Assembly: GCA_021828045.1 (NCBI GenBank)
Contig: JAKATI010000009.1
Location: 1-36,689 of the forward strand
Origin: Pseudomonadota bacterium
Lineage (GTDB): Bacteria > Pseudomonadota > Gammaproteobacteria > JAKAQQ01
Direction: 5' to 3'
DNA: 36,689 nt
A program made the position numbers and the translations under genes. The notes beneath the pieces are model-generated. The model was not told the origin of the DNA and ran no database searches. It saw only the letters and a program-made list of their open reading frames with translations. This document shows positions 23,792 to 34,602 of this stretch, in pieces (position 1 is the first letter of the stretch; each line of letters starts with the position of its first letter).

Positions 23792-25543
23792 ATGGCCATG
23801 GGTATTGAGATTCTGCCACCCGGGCTCGTTTTGCAGATCGCGGCGGGCGAAGTGGTCGAGCGACCGGCTTCGATTCTCAAGGAACTGTTGGAGAACAGTC
23901 TGGATGCGGGGGCCCGGTCCGTGACCGTGGAACTCGAGCAAGGAGGCATCCGCCGGATCCGGGTTCGGGATGACGGATGCGGTCTTGCGCCCGACGAGTT
24001 GCCGCTTGCAATTCTGCCCCATGCCACGAGCAAGATCCACACGGCAGGTGATCTGGCAGCGATTCAAAGCCTGGGTTTCCGCGGAGAGGCCCTGGCCAGC
24101 ATCGGGGCAGTGGCGGATTTGCGGATCGCTTCACGAACCCGTGACGCGGACGTGGGTGCGGAGATCCGGGTTGGGCCCGAGACTCCTCTGGCAAAACCGG
24201 TTGTGCATCCTGCGGGAACGACGGTCGAGGTACGCGATCTTTTCTCCCGGTTGCCGGCCCGTCGTCGTTTTTTGCGGGCGCCACGCACGGAATACCAGCA
24301 TTGCCTCGAGGTGTTCCGGCTGTTGGCCGTGGGACATGCGACCGTGGCCTTCCAGCTCATTCATGAGTCAAAACGAATCCTGGACCTTCCCGCTGCTCCG
24401 GGCCTTGAGGGCCAGGCCGATCGGTTGGAGGTGCTTTTCGGGCCGGATGCCATCCGGACCATGCGATATCTCTCGGGAGAACATCTGGGATTGAGGCTGT
24501 CCGGGTGGTTTGTGGAACCCCGTCTGGCAACCGAGCAGGCCAGCCCGGAGATCTGGCTGGTGAACGGTCGTGCGGTTCAGGATCGTCTTCTGCGACATGC
24601 GGTACGGAGCGGGTACGAGGATGTCCTGTACGGGAACCATCGCCCCCGGTATGTCGGCTTCCTGGAGCTGGATGCCCATGCCGTCGACGTGAATGTCCAC
24701 CCTCGGAAGCTCGAGGTGAGATTCCGTGATGCGCAGGCCGTACACCAGTCGGTCTCCCGTCTGGTCCGCTCGGCCTGGCGGGGCGGAGCCGCCCAGGAGA
24801 CAGGGGACGGACCGGGGAGGACATCGGTTCCGGAAGGACCGGCGATCCTCCCCGGATCCGAAGGTTCCCGAATGACTCGCTGGAAGTCCGCTGGACCCCC
24901 CGACTCCCCGCGGGCCATGGAATTTCTGCACTCGGCCGCCGTCCCTCCACCGCTGGCGCCCTGCCCCCCCCTCGGTTGGGCACTGGTTCAACTGGCAGGG
25001 ATTTATATTGTCTCCCAGACCGTCGAGGGACTGGTCGTGGTCGACTTTCATGCGGCACACGAACGAATCCTCTATGAACAGCTCAAGCAAGCGCTGACGT
25101 CCCCGCCCCTGGCTCTGCAACGTCTGTTGACCCCCGTACCCCTGGATTTGGGTTTGGCTGAAGTGGAACAGCTGACGGCGTGCAGAGCGCTGATGGAACC
25201 GCTCGGCTACGATTTCGACGTCGTGGGGCCCCGCACAATTCTTTTGCGGGGGCACCCTGCCTTGCTGGAAACGCCAGTTGCCGTCTCCCTGCTCGAACGG
25301 CTGTCCGAGGAACCGGAGATCGGGATCCGTGAGCCGCTGGAGCAGTGTGTGCTGTCCCTGGTGGCGGACATGGGATGCCATGGTGCGGTGCAGGCCGGGC
25401 GTCGTCTGACTGTGGAGGAGATGAATGCCCTCCTTCGGACCCTGGAAAAAACCCCATCCGGGGACGTTTGCAATCATGGACGGCCCACCTGGAGCCGGAT
25501 CAACCTCCACGAGTTGGATCTCCGGTTCAAGCGGGGACATTAA
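23792..25543 (+). CDS. mutL: DNA mismatch repair protein MutL, endonuclease-type C-terminus
   Basis: GHKL ATPase that couples MutS mismatch recognition to downstream repair. The N-terminal ATPase shows AAGEVVERPASILKELLENS, DDGCGL, TSKI and GFRGEALASI; the C-terminal dimerisation domain follows a variable linker (about 330-395). In the C-terminus I see DFHAAHERILYE (418-429), which keeps the Asp, His and both Glu of the DQHA-x2-E-x4-E metal motif with Phe for Gln, plus GCHGAVQAG and CNHGRP (from Cys560). These are features of endonucleolytic MutL proteins found in bacteria without MutH. ATG 23792 and ATG 23798 are both possible starts. The 3' end is separated from miaA by four bases. Confidence 0.96.
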   Translation: MAMGIEILPPGLVLQIAAGEVVERPASILKELLENSLDAGARSVTVELEQGGIRRIRVRDDGCGLAPDELPLAILPHATSKIHTAGDLAAIQSLGFRGEALASIGAVADLRIASRTRDADVGAEIRVGPETPLAKPVVHPAGTTVEVRDLFSRLPARRRFLRAPRTEYQHCLEVFRLLAVGHATVAFQLIHESKRILDLPAAPGLEGQADRLEVLFGPDAIRTMRYLSGEHLGLRLSGWFVEPRLATEQASPEIWLVNGRAVQDRLLRHAVRSGYEDVLYGNHRPRYVGFLELDAHAVDVNVHPRKLEVRFRDAQAVHQSVSRLVRSAWRGGAAQETGDGPGRTSVPEGPAILPGSEGSRMTRWKSAGPPDSPRAMEFLHSAAVPPPLAPCPPLGWALVQLAGIYIVSQTVEGLVVVDFHAAHERILYEQLKQALTSPPLALQRLLTPVPLDLGLAEVEQLTACRALMEPLGYDFDVVGPRTILLRGHPALLETPVAVSLLERLSEEPEIGIREPLEQCVLSLVADMGCHGAVQAGRRLTVEEMNALLRTLEKTPSGDVCNHGRPTWSRINLHELDLRFKRGH

Positions 25544-25547
25544 GGCG

Positions 25548-26471
25548 GTGGAGAAGCCGGTATTCCTGCTCATGGGACCTACGGCGAGTGGAAAAACACG
25601 GCATGTGATCGAGCTGGCCTCCGATTTCCCGATCGAGGTGGTGAGCGTGGATTCGGCCATGGTCTATCGGGGCCTCGACATCGGCACGGCCAAACCCACG
25701 CTGGACATCCGGAGACAGGTACCCCATCACCTGATCGATATCCTGGATCCGGCGGACAGCTACTCTGCCGGCCGGTTTGTGACGGATGCACAGCGCGTGA
25801 TCTCGGAGATTCATTCCCGGACCCGGGTGCCAGTCCTCGTGGGAGGTACCTTCCTTTACTTTTATTCCTGGTGGCATGGGCTTTCGTCTCTGCCTGCCTC
25901 GGATCCAGCAGTTCGTTCGTCGATTGAGGAAACGGCAAGACGGGTTGGTTGGAAAGTTTTGCACAGTGAGCTCTCCCGGCTGGATCCTGAAACGGGTCGC
26001 CGGATCCATCCCCATGACCGGCAGCGGATCGCGAGGGCTCACGAGGTCATGGCACTGACCGGGAAAAAGCTCAGTGACCTGCTGCATCGTCCCATCCGCC
26101 CGTCCCCGGATTGTTGCGCGATGGCGGTTGCGATCACCGACCGAACGGCTCTGCAACAGCGGGTCCGAACCCGAATTGACGAGATGATCGAGGCCGGATG
26201 GCTCGAAGAAGTCTCCGCTTTGCGTGCGCGGGGGGATCTCCATCCGCGTTTGCCTGCCTTGCGCTCGGTGGGTTATGCCGACCTCTGGCATTGTCTCGAG
26301 CACCCCAAGCGATTGGAACAAACCCGGGAGGAGATTGTCCAATCGACCATGGGCTTGGCCAAACGCCAGATGACCTGGTTGCGAAGATTTTCCGTCGAGC
26401 ACTGCTGGGAGGTTGAGAACCCTTCCTGGCCGAGGCAGATGCGGGGGATTTTCGAGCGGTGGGTCGGGTAA
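25548..26471 (+). CDS. miaA: tRNA dimethylallyltransferase
   Basis: Transfers a dimethylallyl group to N6 of A37 in tRNAs reading UNN codons. The 307-residue product has the P-loop GPTASGKT (about 10-17), the tRNA/prenyl-binding DSAMVYRGLDIGTAKPT, PHHLIDILDP and VGGTFLYF motifs, and the later GYADLWHCL and TMGLAKRQMTWLRR segments. The usual length is about 310. GTG 25548 is the start that gives the normal short lead (VEKPVFLLM) before the P-loop, with AAGG close upstream; longer in-frame starts would lie within mutL. It is in the mutL-miaA-hfq-hflX run seen in E. coli. Confidence 0.96.
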   Translation: MEKPVFLLMGPTASGKTRHVIELASDFPIEVVSVDSAMVYRGLDIGTAKPTLDIRRQVPHHLIDILDPADSYSAGRFVTDAQRVISEIHSRTRVPVLVGGTFLYFYSWWHGLSSLPASDPAVRSSIEETARRVGWKVLHSELSRLDPETGRRIHPHDRQRIARAHEVMALTGKKLSDLLHRPIRPSPDCCAMAVAITDRTALQQRVRTRIDEMIEAGWLEEVSALRARGDLHPRLPALRSVGYADLWHCLEHPKRLEQTREEIVQSTMGLAKRQMTWLRRFSVEHCWEVENPSWPRQMRGIFERWVG

Positions 26472-26475
26472 AATG

Positions 26476-26484
26476 TGCTAGAAT
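26476..26484 (+). promoter_or_regulatory. Extended -10 promoter for hfq
   Basis: TGCTAGAAT combines a TGn extension with a -10 hexamer matching five of six consensus bases. Transcription would start near 26491 and give an hfq leader of about 74 bases. No convincing -35 is visible, which is acceptable for extended -10 promoters. Promoters internal to the miaA-hfq region are known in E. coli. Confidence 0.5.
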
Positions 26485-26564
26485 GCGGCGGAGAAGAGGG
26501 AGGACTCCACGAACCAGTTTCCTGACTTTTGAGTTGCCTTCGTCCGACTGGAGAAGATCACGCT

Positions 26565-26843
26565 ATGACGAAAAGCCAATCCCTTCAAGAACCCTTTTTG
26601 AATGCCTTGCGGAAAAGCAAGGTTCCGGTTTCAATCTATCTGGTCAACGGAATCAAGCTTCAGGGCCAGATTGATTCCTTTGATCCCTTTGTCATTTTTT
26701 TGCGCAACTCCGTGAGCCAGATGGTTTATAAGCATGCGGTTTCGACTGTCGTACCTTCACGCCGGATCTCACTGGATGAAGGCGATGAGTACGTGCAGGA
26801 CCTGGCGTCGGAGGAGGATGGCTCTGGCATCGATCGCGCCTGA
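26565..26843 (+). CDS. hfq: RNA chaperone Hfq with Pro41
   Basis: Hexameric Sm-like protein that binds small RNAs and mRNAs. The 92-residue product matches E. coli Hfq without gaps through the Sm core: [36 protein letters not shown] and [17 protein letters not shown]. The distal-face and Sm2 YKHA motifs are kept. Two changes stand out: position 41, Gln in E. coli and part of the proximal uridine pocket, is Pro (codon 26685-26687), and position 45 is Phe. The rim patch reads RKSK for E. coli RRER. The C-terminal tail is short and acidic. SD GGAGAAG (26550-26556) lies eight bases before the ATG. It is co-directional with miaA and with hflX 13 bp downstream. Confidence 0.97.
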   Translation: MTKSQSLQEPFLNALRKSKVPVSIYLVNGIKLQGQIDSFDPFVIFLRNSVSQMVYKHAVSTVVPSRRISLDEGDEYVQDLASEEDGSGIDRA

Positions 26844-26856
26844 CGGAGGGTGTCTC

Positions 26857-28170
26857 GTGCCTCTGAAGGAGGCAATACTCGTTCATATGGATGTGGGACG
26901 GCAGCCGGCTTTTTCGGAAGAGCGTTTCCAGGAGTTTATCGATCTGGCCCGGAGTTCGGGTTACGCCCCAAAGGCGTACATCCTGGGCCGCTTGAAGGAA
27001 GCCAGTCCATCCCACTATCTCGGGTCTGGGAAGGTCGCAGAGCTGATGCAAGCGGTACGGGATCAGCGTTGTGGACAAGTGATCGTCAATCATGTCCTGA
27101 GCTCCGTGCAGGCCCGGAACCTGGGTGAGGCGACGGGTGCCCGGATCCTGGATCGAACCGGCCTGATTCTCGAGATCTTTTCAGAGCGGGCCCGGAGTTA
27201 TGAGGGCAAACTACAGGTCGAGCTGGCCCGGTTGCGCTATGCGGCCAGTCGCCTGATTCGTGGGTGGAGTCACTTGGAACGCCAAAAGGGAGGAATTGGA
27301 TTGAGAGGACCCGGCGAAACCCAGCTCGAAACGGACCGGCGTCTGATTGCGAAGCGGGTCTCCGTCTTGGAAAATCGTCTTCGGGATTTTGAGAAGCACC
27401 GTGCAGTGGAACGCCGCTCCCGCCTGAACGTGCCGGTCGTGGCCTTGGTTGGATATACCAACGTCGGAAAATCCTCGCTGTTTCAGGCCTGGACCGGAGC
27501 GCGGGTGTCCGTGGCGGATCGGCTGTTTGCCACCCTGGATCCGACCTGGAGACAGGTGCGTCTGCCGTTCGGGGCAACGGCAGTTCTGGTGGATACGGTG
27601 GGTTTCATCCGGGATTTGCCGCATGAGCTGGTGGCGGCCTTCCAAACCACTCTGGCGGAAACCCGTTCTGCCGACCTGATTCTTCACGTGATCGATGCCG
27701 GTGCCGAGAACAGCTGCCGTCAAATCAAGGTCGTTGAAGAGGTGCTGACCACCATTGGCGCACAATCCGTACCCCGGATCGAGGTCATGAACAAGATCGA
27801 CCAGATCGGGGCCCTCGCAAAAATTGAACGGAACCCGGAGGGTCTGCCATCACGAGTGTGGATTTCGGCGCGTGAGCGGCAGGGTTTGGATCTTCTGGCC
27901 GAATCCGTCTTGAGTTTTGTGGAACTTCCAGCCCACTGGGGATACTTGGAGCTGGAAGCGGGGGAGGGGGCCCTTCGGTCGGCACTCTACCGCCTGGGTG
28001 CGGTCCGGTCCGAGCAGCAGAACCGGTCCGGAACGCTCGAGATGCTTTTGTGCCTGACCGGGGTCAGCTGGAAACGTTTGGCCCACCGTTTCCAGATTCC
28101 ATGCGATCGATTTGTCGAAATTCCGGAGCCGGATCGGGGAACGCTCGCTGAGACAGTGGTGGAGTTTTAA
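26857..28170 (+). CDS. hflX: GTPase HflX
   Basis: Ribosome-associated GTPase that splits or rescues 70S ribosomes under stress, notably heat. The 437-residue product has the N-terminal HflX domain with HYLGSGKVAEL and HVLSSVQARNLGEATGARIL, the middle signature LERQKGGIGLRGPGETQLET, and a G domain with GYTNVGKSSLF (G1), DTVGFIRDLPHELV (G3) and NKID (G4). GTG 26857 is chosen because GGAGGG at 26845-26850 is six bases upstream; an in-frame ATG at 26818 would overlap hfq. It is followed directly by hflK: the TAA and the hflK ATG are adjacent. Confidence 0.96.
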   Translation: MPLKEAILVHMDVGRQPAFSEERFQEFIDLARSSGYAPKAYILGRLKEASPSHYLGSGKVAELMQAVRDQRCGQVIVNHVLSSVQARNLGEATGARILDRTGLILEIFSERARSYEGKLQVELARLRYAASRLIRGWSHLERQKGGIGLRGPGETQLETDRRLIAKRVSVLENRLRDFEKHRAVERRSRLNVPVVALVGYTNVGKSSLFQAWTGARVSVADRLFATLDPTWRQVRLPFGATAVLVDTVGFIRDLPHELVAAFQTTLAETRSADLILHVIDAGAENSCRQIKVVEEVLTTIGAQSVPRIEVMNKIDQIGALAKIERNPEGLPSRVWISARERQGLDLLAESVLSFVELPAHWGYLELEAGEGALRSALYRLGAVRSEQQNRSGTLEMLLCLTGVSWKRLAHRFQIPCDRFVEIPEPDRGTLAETVVEF

Positions 28171-29231
28171 ATGTCGCTGGATGAACTGCCTCCAGAGCGT
28201 GATCCCTGGAAAGAGGATGGACGTTCGGAACTTGATGAGTGGATCCGGCGCGCCAAGGATGCACTTTGGCGCGGATTCAAACAGAGATCGCCGCGGAACG
28301 TTTCCCCCTTTCGGCAGCCACAGTGGAGACGTTCGCTCCCCTGGGCGGTCGCTTTGCTTCTGGGCGCCTGGCTCGCATCGGGCCTGTCTTCCGTGGTGCC
28401 AGGGCAAATCGCGCTCCTGTACGCGTTTGGATCTCCCGTTCGTGAAGTACACCAGGGAAATTTCTGGAATTGGCCGGCCCCGCTCGGCCGTGTGATTTAC
28501 GAAGCTCCGGCCAAACCACACTCCCGCTATGTGGTCTTCCATGCGTTCACGCAACGGGGATTCCCGGTCCTGGTCACGATCCACTATCGCTACCAAAAAA
28601 ATCATCCACGGGCCGCAATCCTCTTTGCGACCCACCCTGGCCTCTGGCTTCGGGGCCTGCTCATGTCAGCCTTGACCCGATGGTCGGTCGTCCACGACCG
28701 TCTGGTCCGGTCACCTCGGGAACCACAGCGTCAACCCGTGATGCCGGTGGCAGCGCGTTTCCGCAGACGGTTGAACCAGATCTTGTCGAGAGACCGGGCT
28801 GGTCTTGTGCTGCTGCACTTGGGAATTGCAATCGCCCCTGGCCGGGTGACGAGAGCGGCCTGGAAGAAATGGCAGAAGCAGACGGCAAACGAGCAAGCGG
28901 ATGCGCGAACGCTCAAACGCAAGCTGGATTCCGTTCTGGCTCGTCTGAAACTGCAGGCCTTGCAGAAGGAAGGACGGGCCGAGGTCCGAATCCAGCGGTG
29001 GATCGGACAGGCCAGGATCCTGGTTGCCCGCTTTCATGTGCTGTTGCCGGTTTACCGGGAACATCCCACCCTGGTGCAACAGACCTTGATCCATGTGCTT
29101 TATGAGAAGCCGGGTCTCAGGTCCCGGGCGGGGACCGCGAGCACGCGCCCGTCCGGATCCAGCCTCGGTGATCAGGCCACCCGGGGCTCGGCCGGGGCGA
29201 AACGCCATGTGGCCTCGGAGCAAGGGCGAGC

Positions 29232-29235
<4 letters not shown>
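28171..29235 (+). CDS. hflK: HflK-like membrane protein, highly divergent
   Basis: By position, N-terminal ERDPW and DELDEWIRRAK-like opening, single membrane helix (about 55-72) and a C-terminal stretch ARFHVLLPVYREHPTLVQQT, this is the SPFH-family HflK partner of HflC, which encloses the FtsH protease on the periplasmic side. Most of the SPFH domain is poorly conserved: the typical glycine/phenylalanine pattern after the membrane helix is reduced to PGQIALLYAFGSPVREVHQG. The long charged helix region is present (about 225-290). The length (354) is below E. coli HflK (419), and the Gly-rich N-terminal part is shortened. Its stop overlaps the hflC start by 4 bp (ATGA). Confidence 0.8.
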
Positions 29236-31454
<2,219 letters not shown>

Positions 31455-31455
<1 letters not shown>

Positions 31456-31490
31456 GGACCGGGTCTCGAGACTTCCCGTGACCGGGTCCT
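31455..31490. terminator. Candidate hairpin terminator between purA and tRNA-Leu
   Basis: AGGACCGGGTC (31455-31465) pairs with GACCGGGTCCT (31480-31490), an 11-pair stem with one G-G mismatch and a 14-base loop, beginning at the last base of the purA stop codon. A T-rich but interrupted run (CTGTCT) follows on the plus strand. Since purA and tRNA-Leu converge here, it may stop transcription from both sides. Confidence 0.5.
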
Positions 31491-31495
31491 CTGTC

Positions 31496-31580
31496 TGGTG
31501 CCGGGGAGAGGACTCGAACCTCCACGGATTGCTCCACTGGTACCTGAAACCAGCGCGTCTACCAATTCCGCCACCTCGGC
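31496..31580 (-). tRNA. tRNA-Leu (anticodon CAG)
   Basis: An 85-nt class II tRNA with encoded CCA on the minus strand. The anticodon stem CTGGT/ACCAG encloses TTCAGGT (anticodon CAG). The D arm has GGAATTGGTAGACGC, a long variable arm follows (TGGAGCAATCCGT) and the T loop is TTCGAGT. The acceptor stem pairs GCCGAGG with CCCCGGC and has one A-C mismatch at the fifth pair. A tRNA-Leu gene between purA and rnr also occurs in Pseudomonas. Confidence 0.96.
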
Positions 31581-31589
31581 TCGTTGTGC

Positions 31590-31619
31590 AATATAGCCGA
31601 GATGGTACCGAGCGGTCAA
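31590..31619 (-). promoter_or_regulatory. Sigma-70 promoter of tRNA-Leu
   Basis: On the minus strand TTGACC (31619-31614, five of six) and TATATT (31595-31590, five of six) are separated by 18 bp. The tRNA 5' end lies nine bases after the -10, so the primary transcript would have almost no leader. The sequence lies upstream of rnr, on the opposite strand. Confidence 0.75.
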
Positions 31620-31646
31620 CGTATTTTCCCCCTTCTCCAGGTCGTC

Positions 31647-33821
31647 ATGAAACATTCTGCCTCCTCCCCGTTGCCCGTCTGGCCTGACCAGGACCCGCTC
31701 TTCGAACATGAACGACGGCAGTATGCCCAGCCCCTGCCCAGTCGCCTGTTTCTCTCTCAATGGTTTGAGGCTTTGGGGCAGCCGGCGGATCGTGAGACCC
31801 TGACCAAGACTTTTGGGCTTGAGGATCCGGATCTCGTTCAGGGCCTGGAGCGTCGACTTCAAGCCATGCGCCGGGATGGTGAGTTGATCCAGAACCGTAG
31901 GAACCAGTGGTGCCTGGTACGGGTTCTCCCGATCATCACAGGACGGATTCGTGCGGAGCGGGACGGTTTTGGCTACCTCGAACCCCAGCAGGGCGGTGAA
32001 CGGATCCCCATTCCGCCTGCCGAGATGGCGACACTCATGGACGGCGACCGGATTCAGGCGCGAATTGCCCTGGATTCCCAGGGTCTGCCATCGGCCCGGT
32101 TGATTGAAGTCATCGAGAGGGCCCATACCGTCGTCTGTGGGTACTACTTCGTCCAACGGAATGTCGGTTTCGTGACGCCGTACCATCCTCGCCTCTTCAC
32201 GGATTTCGTGGTCGCTCCGGATGATCGTCGGATCCTGCACGAGGGTGATTTTGTGAAGGTCACGATTCTCGAGTATCCGAGGAGGGGACAGTCGGCGGTA
32301 GTCCAGGTTCTTGAAATCCTGGGGCAGCACGAATCTCCCCGGCTCGGCCAGGAACTGGTCGTGACCAGTTTTTCTCTGCCCGTCGAGTGGCCGGCCGATG
32401 TTCTGGCAGAGCTCGAAACACTCGAGCCACCCCACCCCCCCTACGGCAGTGGGCGAAGAGACCTCCGCCATCTTCCGCTGGTGACCATTGATGGGGAGGA
32501 TGCACGGGATTTCGACGACGCTGTTTTTGCCGAGCAGATTGCAGGGGGCGGATACCGGTTGATTGTGGCCATTGCCGATGTCTCCGAATATGTCCGTCCG
32601 GGGTCGGCGCTGGACCGGGAAGCGTCGCGTCGAGGCACGTCGGTGTATTTCCCGGACCGGGTGATCCCCATGTTGCCCGAGCGTCTGTCCAATGATCTCT
32701 GTTCCCTGCGCCCGGGTGAGGATCGATGGGCCTATGTCGCGGACCTCGAACTCTCGGAGAAAGGAGAGCCGCGTCACGCCCACTTTTACCCGGCGGTCAT
32801 CCATTCCCATGCGCGTCTGACCTACGGGGAAGTGGCCTCTGCCATGGAAAAAGCGGATCCGGCGGCTCGATGCCGCCTGGAGCCCATCCTGGAGCCGCTG
32901 CAGGTCCTGTACGCGCTTTATGGACGGCTGCATGCGGCACGACAAAAAAGGGGAGCCATCGACTTCGAAAGTCGGGAACCACGGATTCTCTTTGGTTCCG
33001 AAGGTCAGGTCGAGGGCATTGCACTTGAAAAGCGCATGCATGCCCATCGACTGATTGAAGAATGTATGATTCTGGCCAATGCGGAAGTTGCGCGTCGGCT
33101 GGAGCACGAAAAGGCAGATGTGCTCTACCGGGTTCATTCCCCACCGACAGCAGACCGTCTGTCTGACCTTCGCGTCGCGCTTGGCGTGTGGGGACTGGCA
33201 TTGGGCGGTGGCTCTCATCCTGAACCCCGGGATTTCGTCCGATTGCTTCATCAGGTCAAAAATAGGCCGGAACAGAAAGTCATTGAGATGTTGGTGCTAC
33301 GCACCCTCTCCCGGGCCAGCTACGACCCCTCGCCCCGAGGACATTTCGGTTTGGCTTTGCGCCACTATTGCCATTTCACGTCGCCCATTCGTCGTTATCC
33401 GGATCTTCTGGTTCACCGGGGGCTTCGTCAACTGAAGGTTCCCGGAATGGACTGGCCGTCCCTGGCTGTGCACTGTTCCTACACGGAACGAAGAGCGGAC
33501 GAGGCGTCCCGTGCGGCTCTGCAGTGGTGTCAACTGAGCTATCTCAGCCGACGGGTCGGCCAGTCTTTTGATGGTCTCGTCACAGGTGTTGCCGGTTTTG
33601 GCCTGTTCGTCGAACTGGAGCGTTTTTTGGTTTCCGGGCTTCTCCACGTATCCAATCTGCCGGACGATTACTACCACCATGACCCCAAAAAAGGAAGCCT
33701 GGTGGGTGAACACATGGGACAGGCCTTTGCATTGGGTGATCGCCTGGAGGTCAAGATTCTCAAGATTGACCTTGTGGAAGGCAAGCTTGATCTGGGGCTG
33801 GTCAAGCGTTTGGGTCGTTGA
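31647..33821 (+). CDS. rnr: Ribonuclease R
   Basis: Processive 3'-5' exoribonuclease of the RNB family that degrades structured RNA and works in trans-translation with SmpB/tmRNA. The 724-residue product has an N-terminal helix-turn-helix (about 35-95), cold-shock domains (about 100-245), the RNB catalytic domain with DGEDARDFDDAVFAEQ and the conserved HFTSPIRRYPDLLVHR, and a C-terminal S1 domain (about 635-715, GLVTGVAGFGLFVEL). The usual lysine-rich tail that follows S1 in E. coli RNase R (813 residues) is missing; the protein ends at GLVKRLGR. ATG 31647 has CCAGG six bases upstream. It is four bases from rlmB. Confidence 0.96.
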   Translation: MKHSASSPLPVWPDQDPLFEHERRQYAQPLPSRLFLSQWFEALGQPADRETLTKTFGLEDPDLVQGLERRLQAMRRDGELIQNRRNQWCLVRVLPIITGRIRAERDGFGYLEPQQGGERIPIPPAEMATLMDGDRIQARIALDSQGLPSARLIEVIERAHTVVCGYYFVQRNVGFVTPYHPRLFTDFVVAPDDRRILHEGDFVKVTILEYPRRGQSAVVQVLEILGQHESPRLGQELVVTSFSLPVEWPADVLAELETLEPPHPPYGSGRRDLRHLPLVTIDGEDARDFDDAVFAEQIAGGGYRLIVAIADVSEYVRPGSALDREASRRGTSVYFPDRVIPMLPERLSNDLCSLRPGEDRWAYVADLELSEKGEPRHAHFYPAVIHSHARLTYGEVASAMEKADPAARCRLEPILEPLQVLYALYGRLHAARQKRGAIDFESREPRILFGSEGQVEGIALEKRMHAHRLIEECMILANAEVARRLEHEKADVLYRVHSPPTADRLSDLRVALGVWGLALGGGSHPEPRDFVRLLHQVKNRPEQKVIEMLVLRTLSRASYDPSPRGHFGLALRHYCHFTSPIRRYPDLLVHRGLRQLKVPGMDWPSLAVHCSYTERRADEASRAALQWCQLSYLSRRVGQSFDGLVTGVAGFGLFVELERFLVSGLLHVSNLPDDYYHHDPKKGSLVGEHMGQAFALGDRLEVKILKIDLVEGKLDLGLVKRLGR

Positions 33822-33825
33822 GCAG

Positions 33826-34602
33826 TTGGACAGAATTTATGGACTCCACGCCGTCCACGCCGCCTGGGCTGGGGGCCGGTCTTTGGGTCGGCTTTATGTG
33901 CAGAAGGGTAGCCGGAACCGACGAGTGCACGCCTTGCGGGAGATGCTGGAACAAGACGGAGTGCCAATTTGCGAGGTCGACCGGACGGTGATGGACCGGC
34001 TGGCCCATGGGGGGAGCCATCAGGGAGTCGTAGCCGAGATGGAAACAGGTGGGAAAACCGGTTCCATGATCCAGGAAGGCGAGGTTGAGACATGGTTCGG
34101 TGCCCCGGACCGGTATCGACTTCTTTTGGCCCTGGACGGAATCCAGGACCCGCGGAACTTGGGTGCCTGCCTACGTTCCGCGGCAGCGTTTGGCGTTTCC
34201 GGAGTTCTGCTTCCTCGTCACCGGTCTGCCCCCCTCAATGCGGCAGCGCTCAAAAGTGCCTCCGGGGGTGCGGATCAGGTGCCCTGCCGCCCGGTCCCGA
34301 ATCTGGTGCGTGCGCTGGAACAGGCTCGGCGGTCAGGATTCTGGGTTCTCGGGCTGGATCATGGAGGAACGTGGAATCTAAGTGACTGGTCCTTCAATCG
34401 ACCGACGGTTCTGGTGGCAGGTGGAGAAGGAACTGGCCTGAAGCGTCTCGCGAAGGAGGCTTGTGACGAGATCCTTCGAATTCCCATGTCTCCCGGGATG
34501 CAGAGCCTCAATGTTTCCGTGGCCGTGGCCATTGCGCTTTACGAGATCGCCCGGCAGAACCCTTCCCGGGGGATGGAAGAGGACTGCACGGCAGACAAAT
34601 AG
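33826..34602 (+). CDS. rlmB: 23S rRNA (guanosine-2'-O-)-methyltransferase
   Basis: SPOUT-class methyltransferase that modifies G2251 in the 23S peptidyl-transferase loop. The 258-residue product has the N-terminal substrate-binding domain (IYGLHAVHAAW onward) and the C-terminal trefoil-knot domain with DGIQDPRNLGACLRSAAAFG, VAGGEGTGLKRLAKEAC and the MQSLNVSVAVAIALYE motif that binds S-adenosylmethionine. The TTG at 33826, four bases after the rnr stop, gives the usual start position; other in-frame starts would overlap rnr in a way that looks non-coding. rnr-rlmB linkage is conserved in gammaproteobacteria. Confidence 0.94.
   Translation: MDRIYGLHAVHAAWAGGRSLGRLYVQKGSRNRRVHALREMLEQDGVPICEVDRTVMDRLAHGGSHQGVVAEMETGGKTGSMIQEGEVETWFGAPDRYRLLLALDGIQDPRNLGACLRSAAAFGVSGVLLPRHRSAPLNAAALKSASGGADQVPCRPVPNLVRALEQARRSGFWVLGLDHGGTWNLSDWSFNRPTVLVAGGEGTGLKRLAKEACDEILRIPMSPGMQSLNVSVAVAIALYEIARQNPSRGMEEDCTADK

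Noticed and set aside
22829-24067. Minus-strand ORF of 412 codons opposite amiB and mutL
   Set aside because: Both plus-strand genes have complete family motifs; the minus frame has none.
25441-25470. CCCCATCC near the end of mutL as a sigma-32 promoter for miaA
   Set aside because: No CTTGAA-like -35 at 11-16 bp upstream, and the fit to CCCCATnT is incomplete.
24368-25660. Minus-strand ORF of 430 codons opposite mutL/miaA
   Set aside because: A GC-rich shadow frame; it crosses two well-supported genes.
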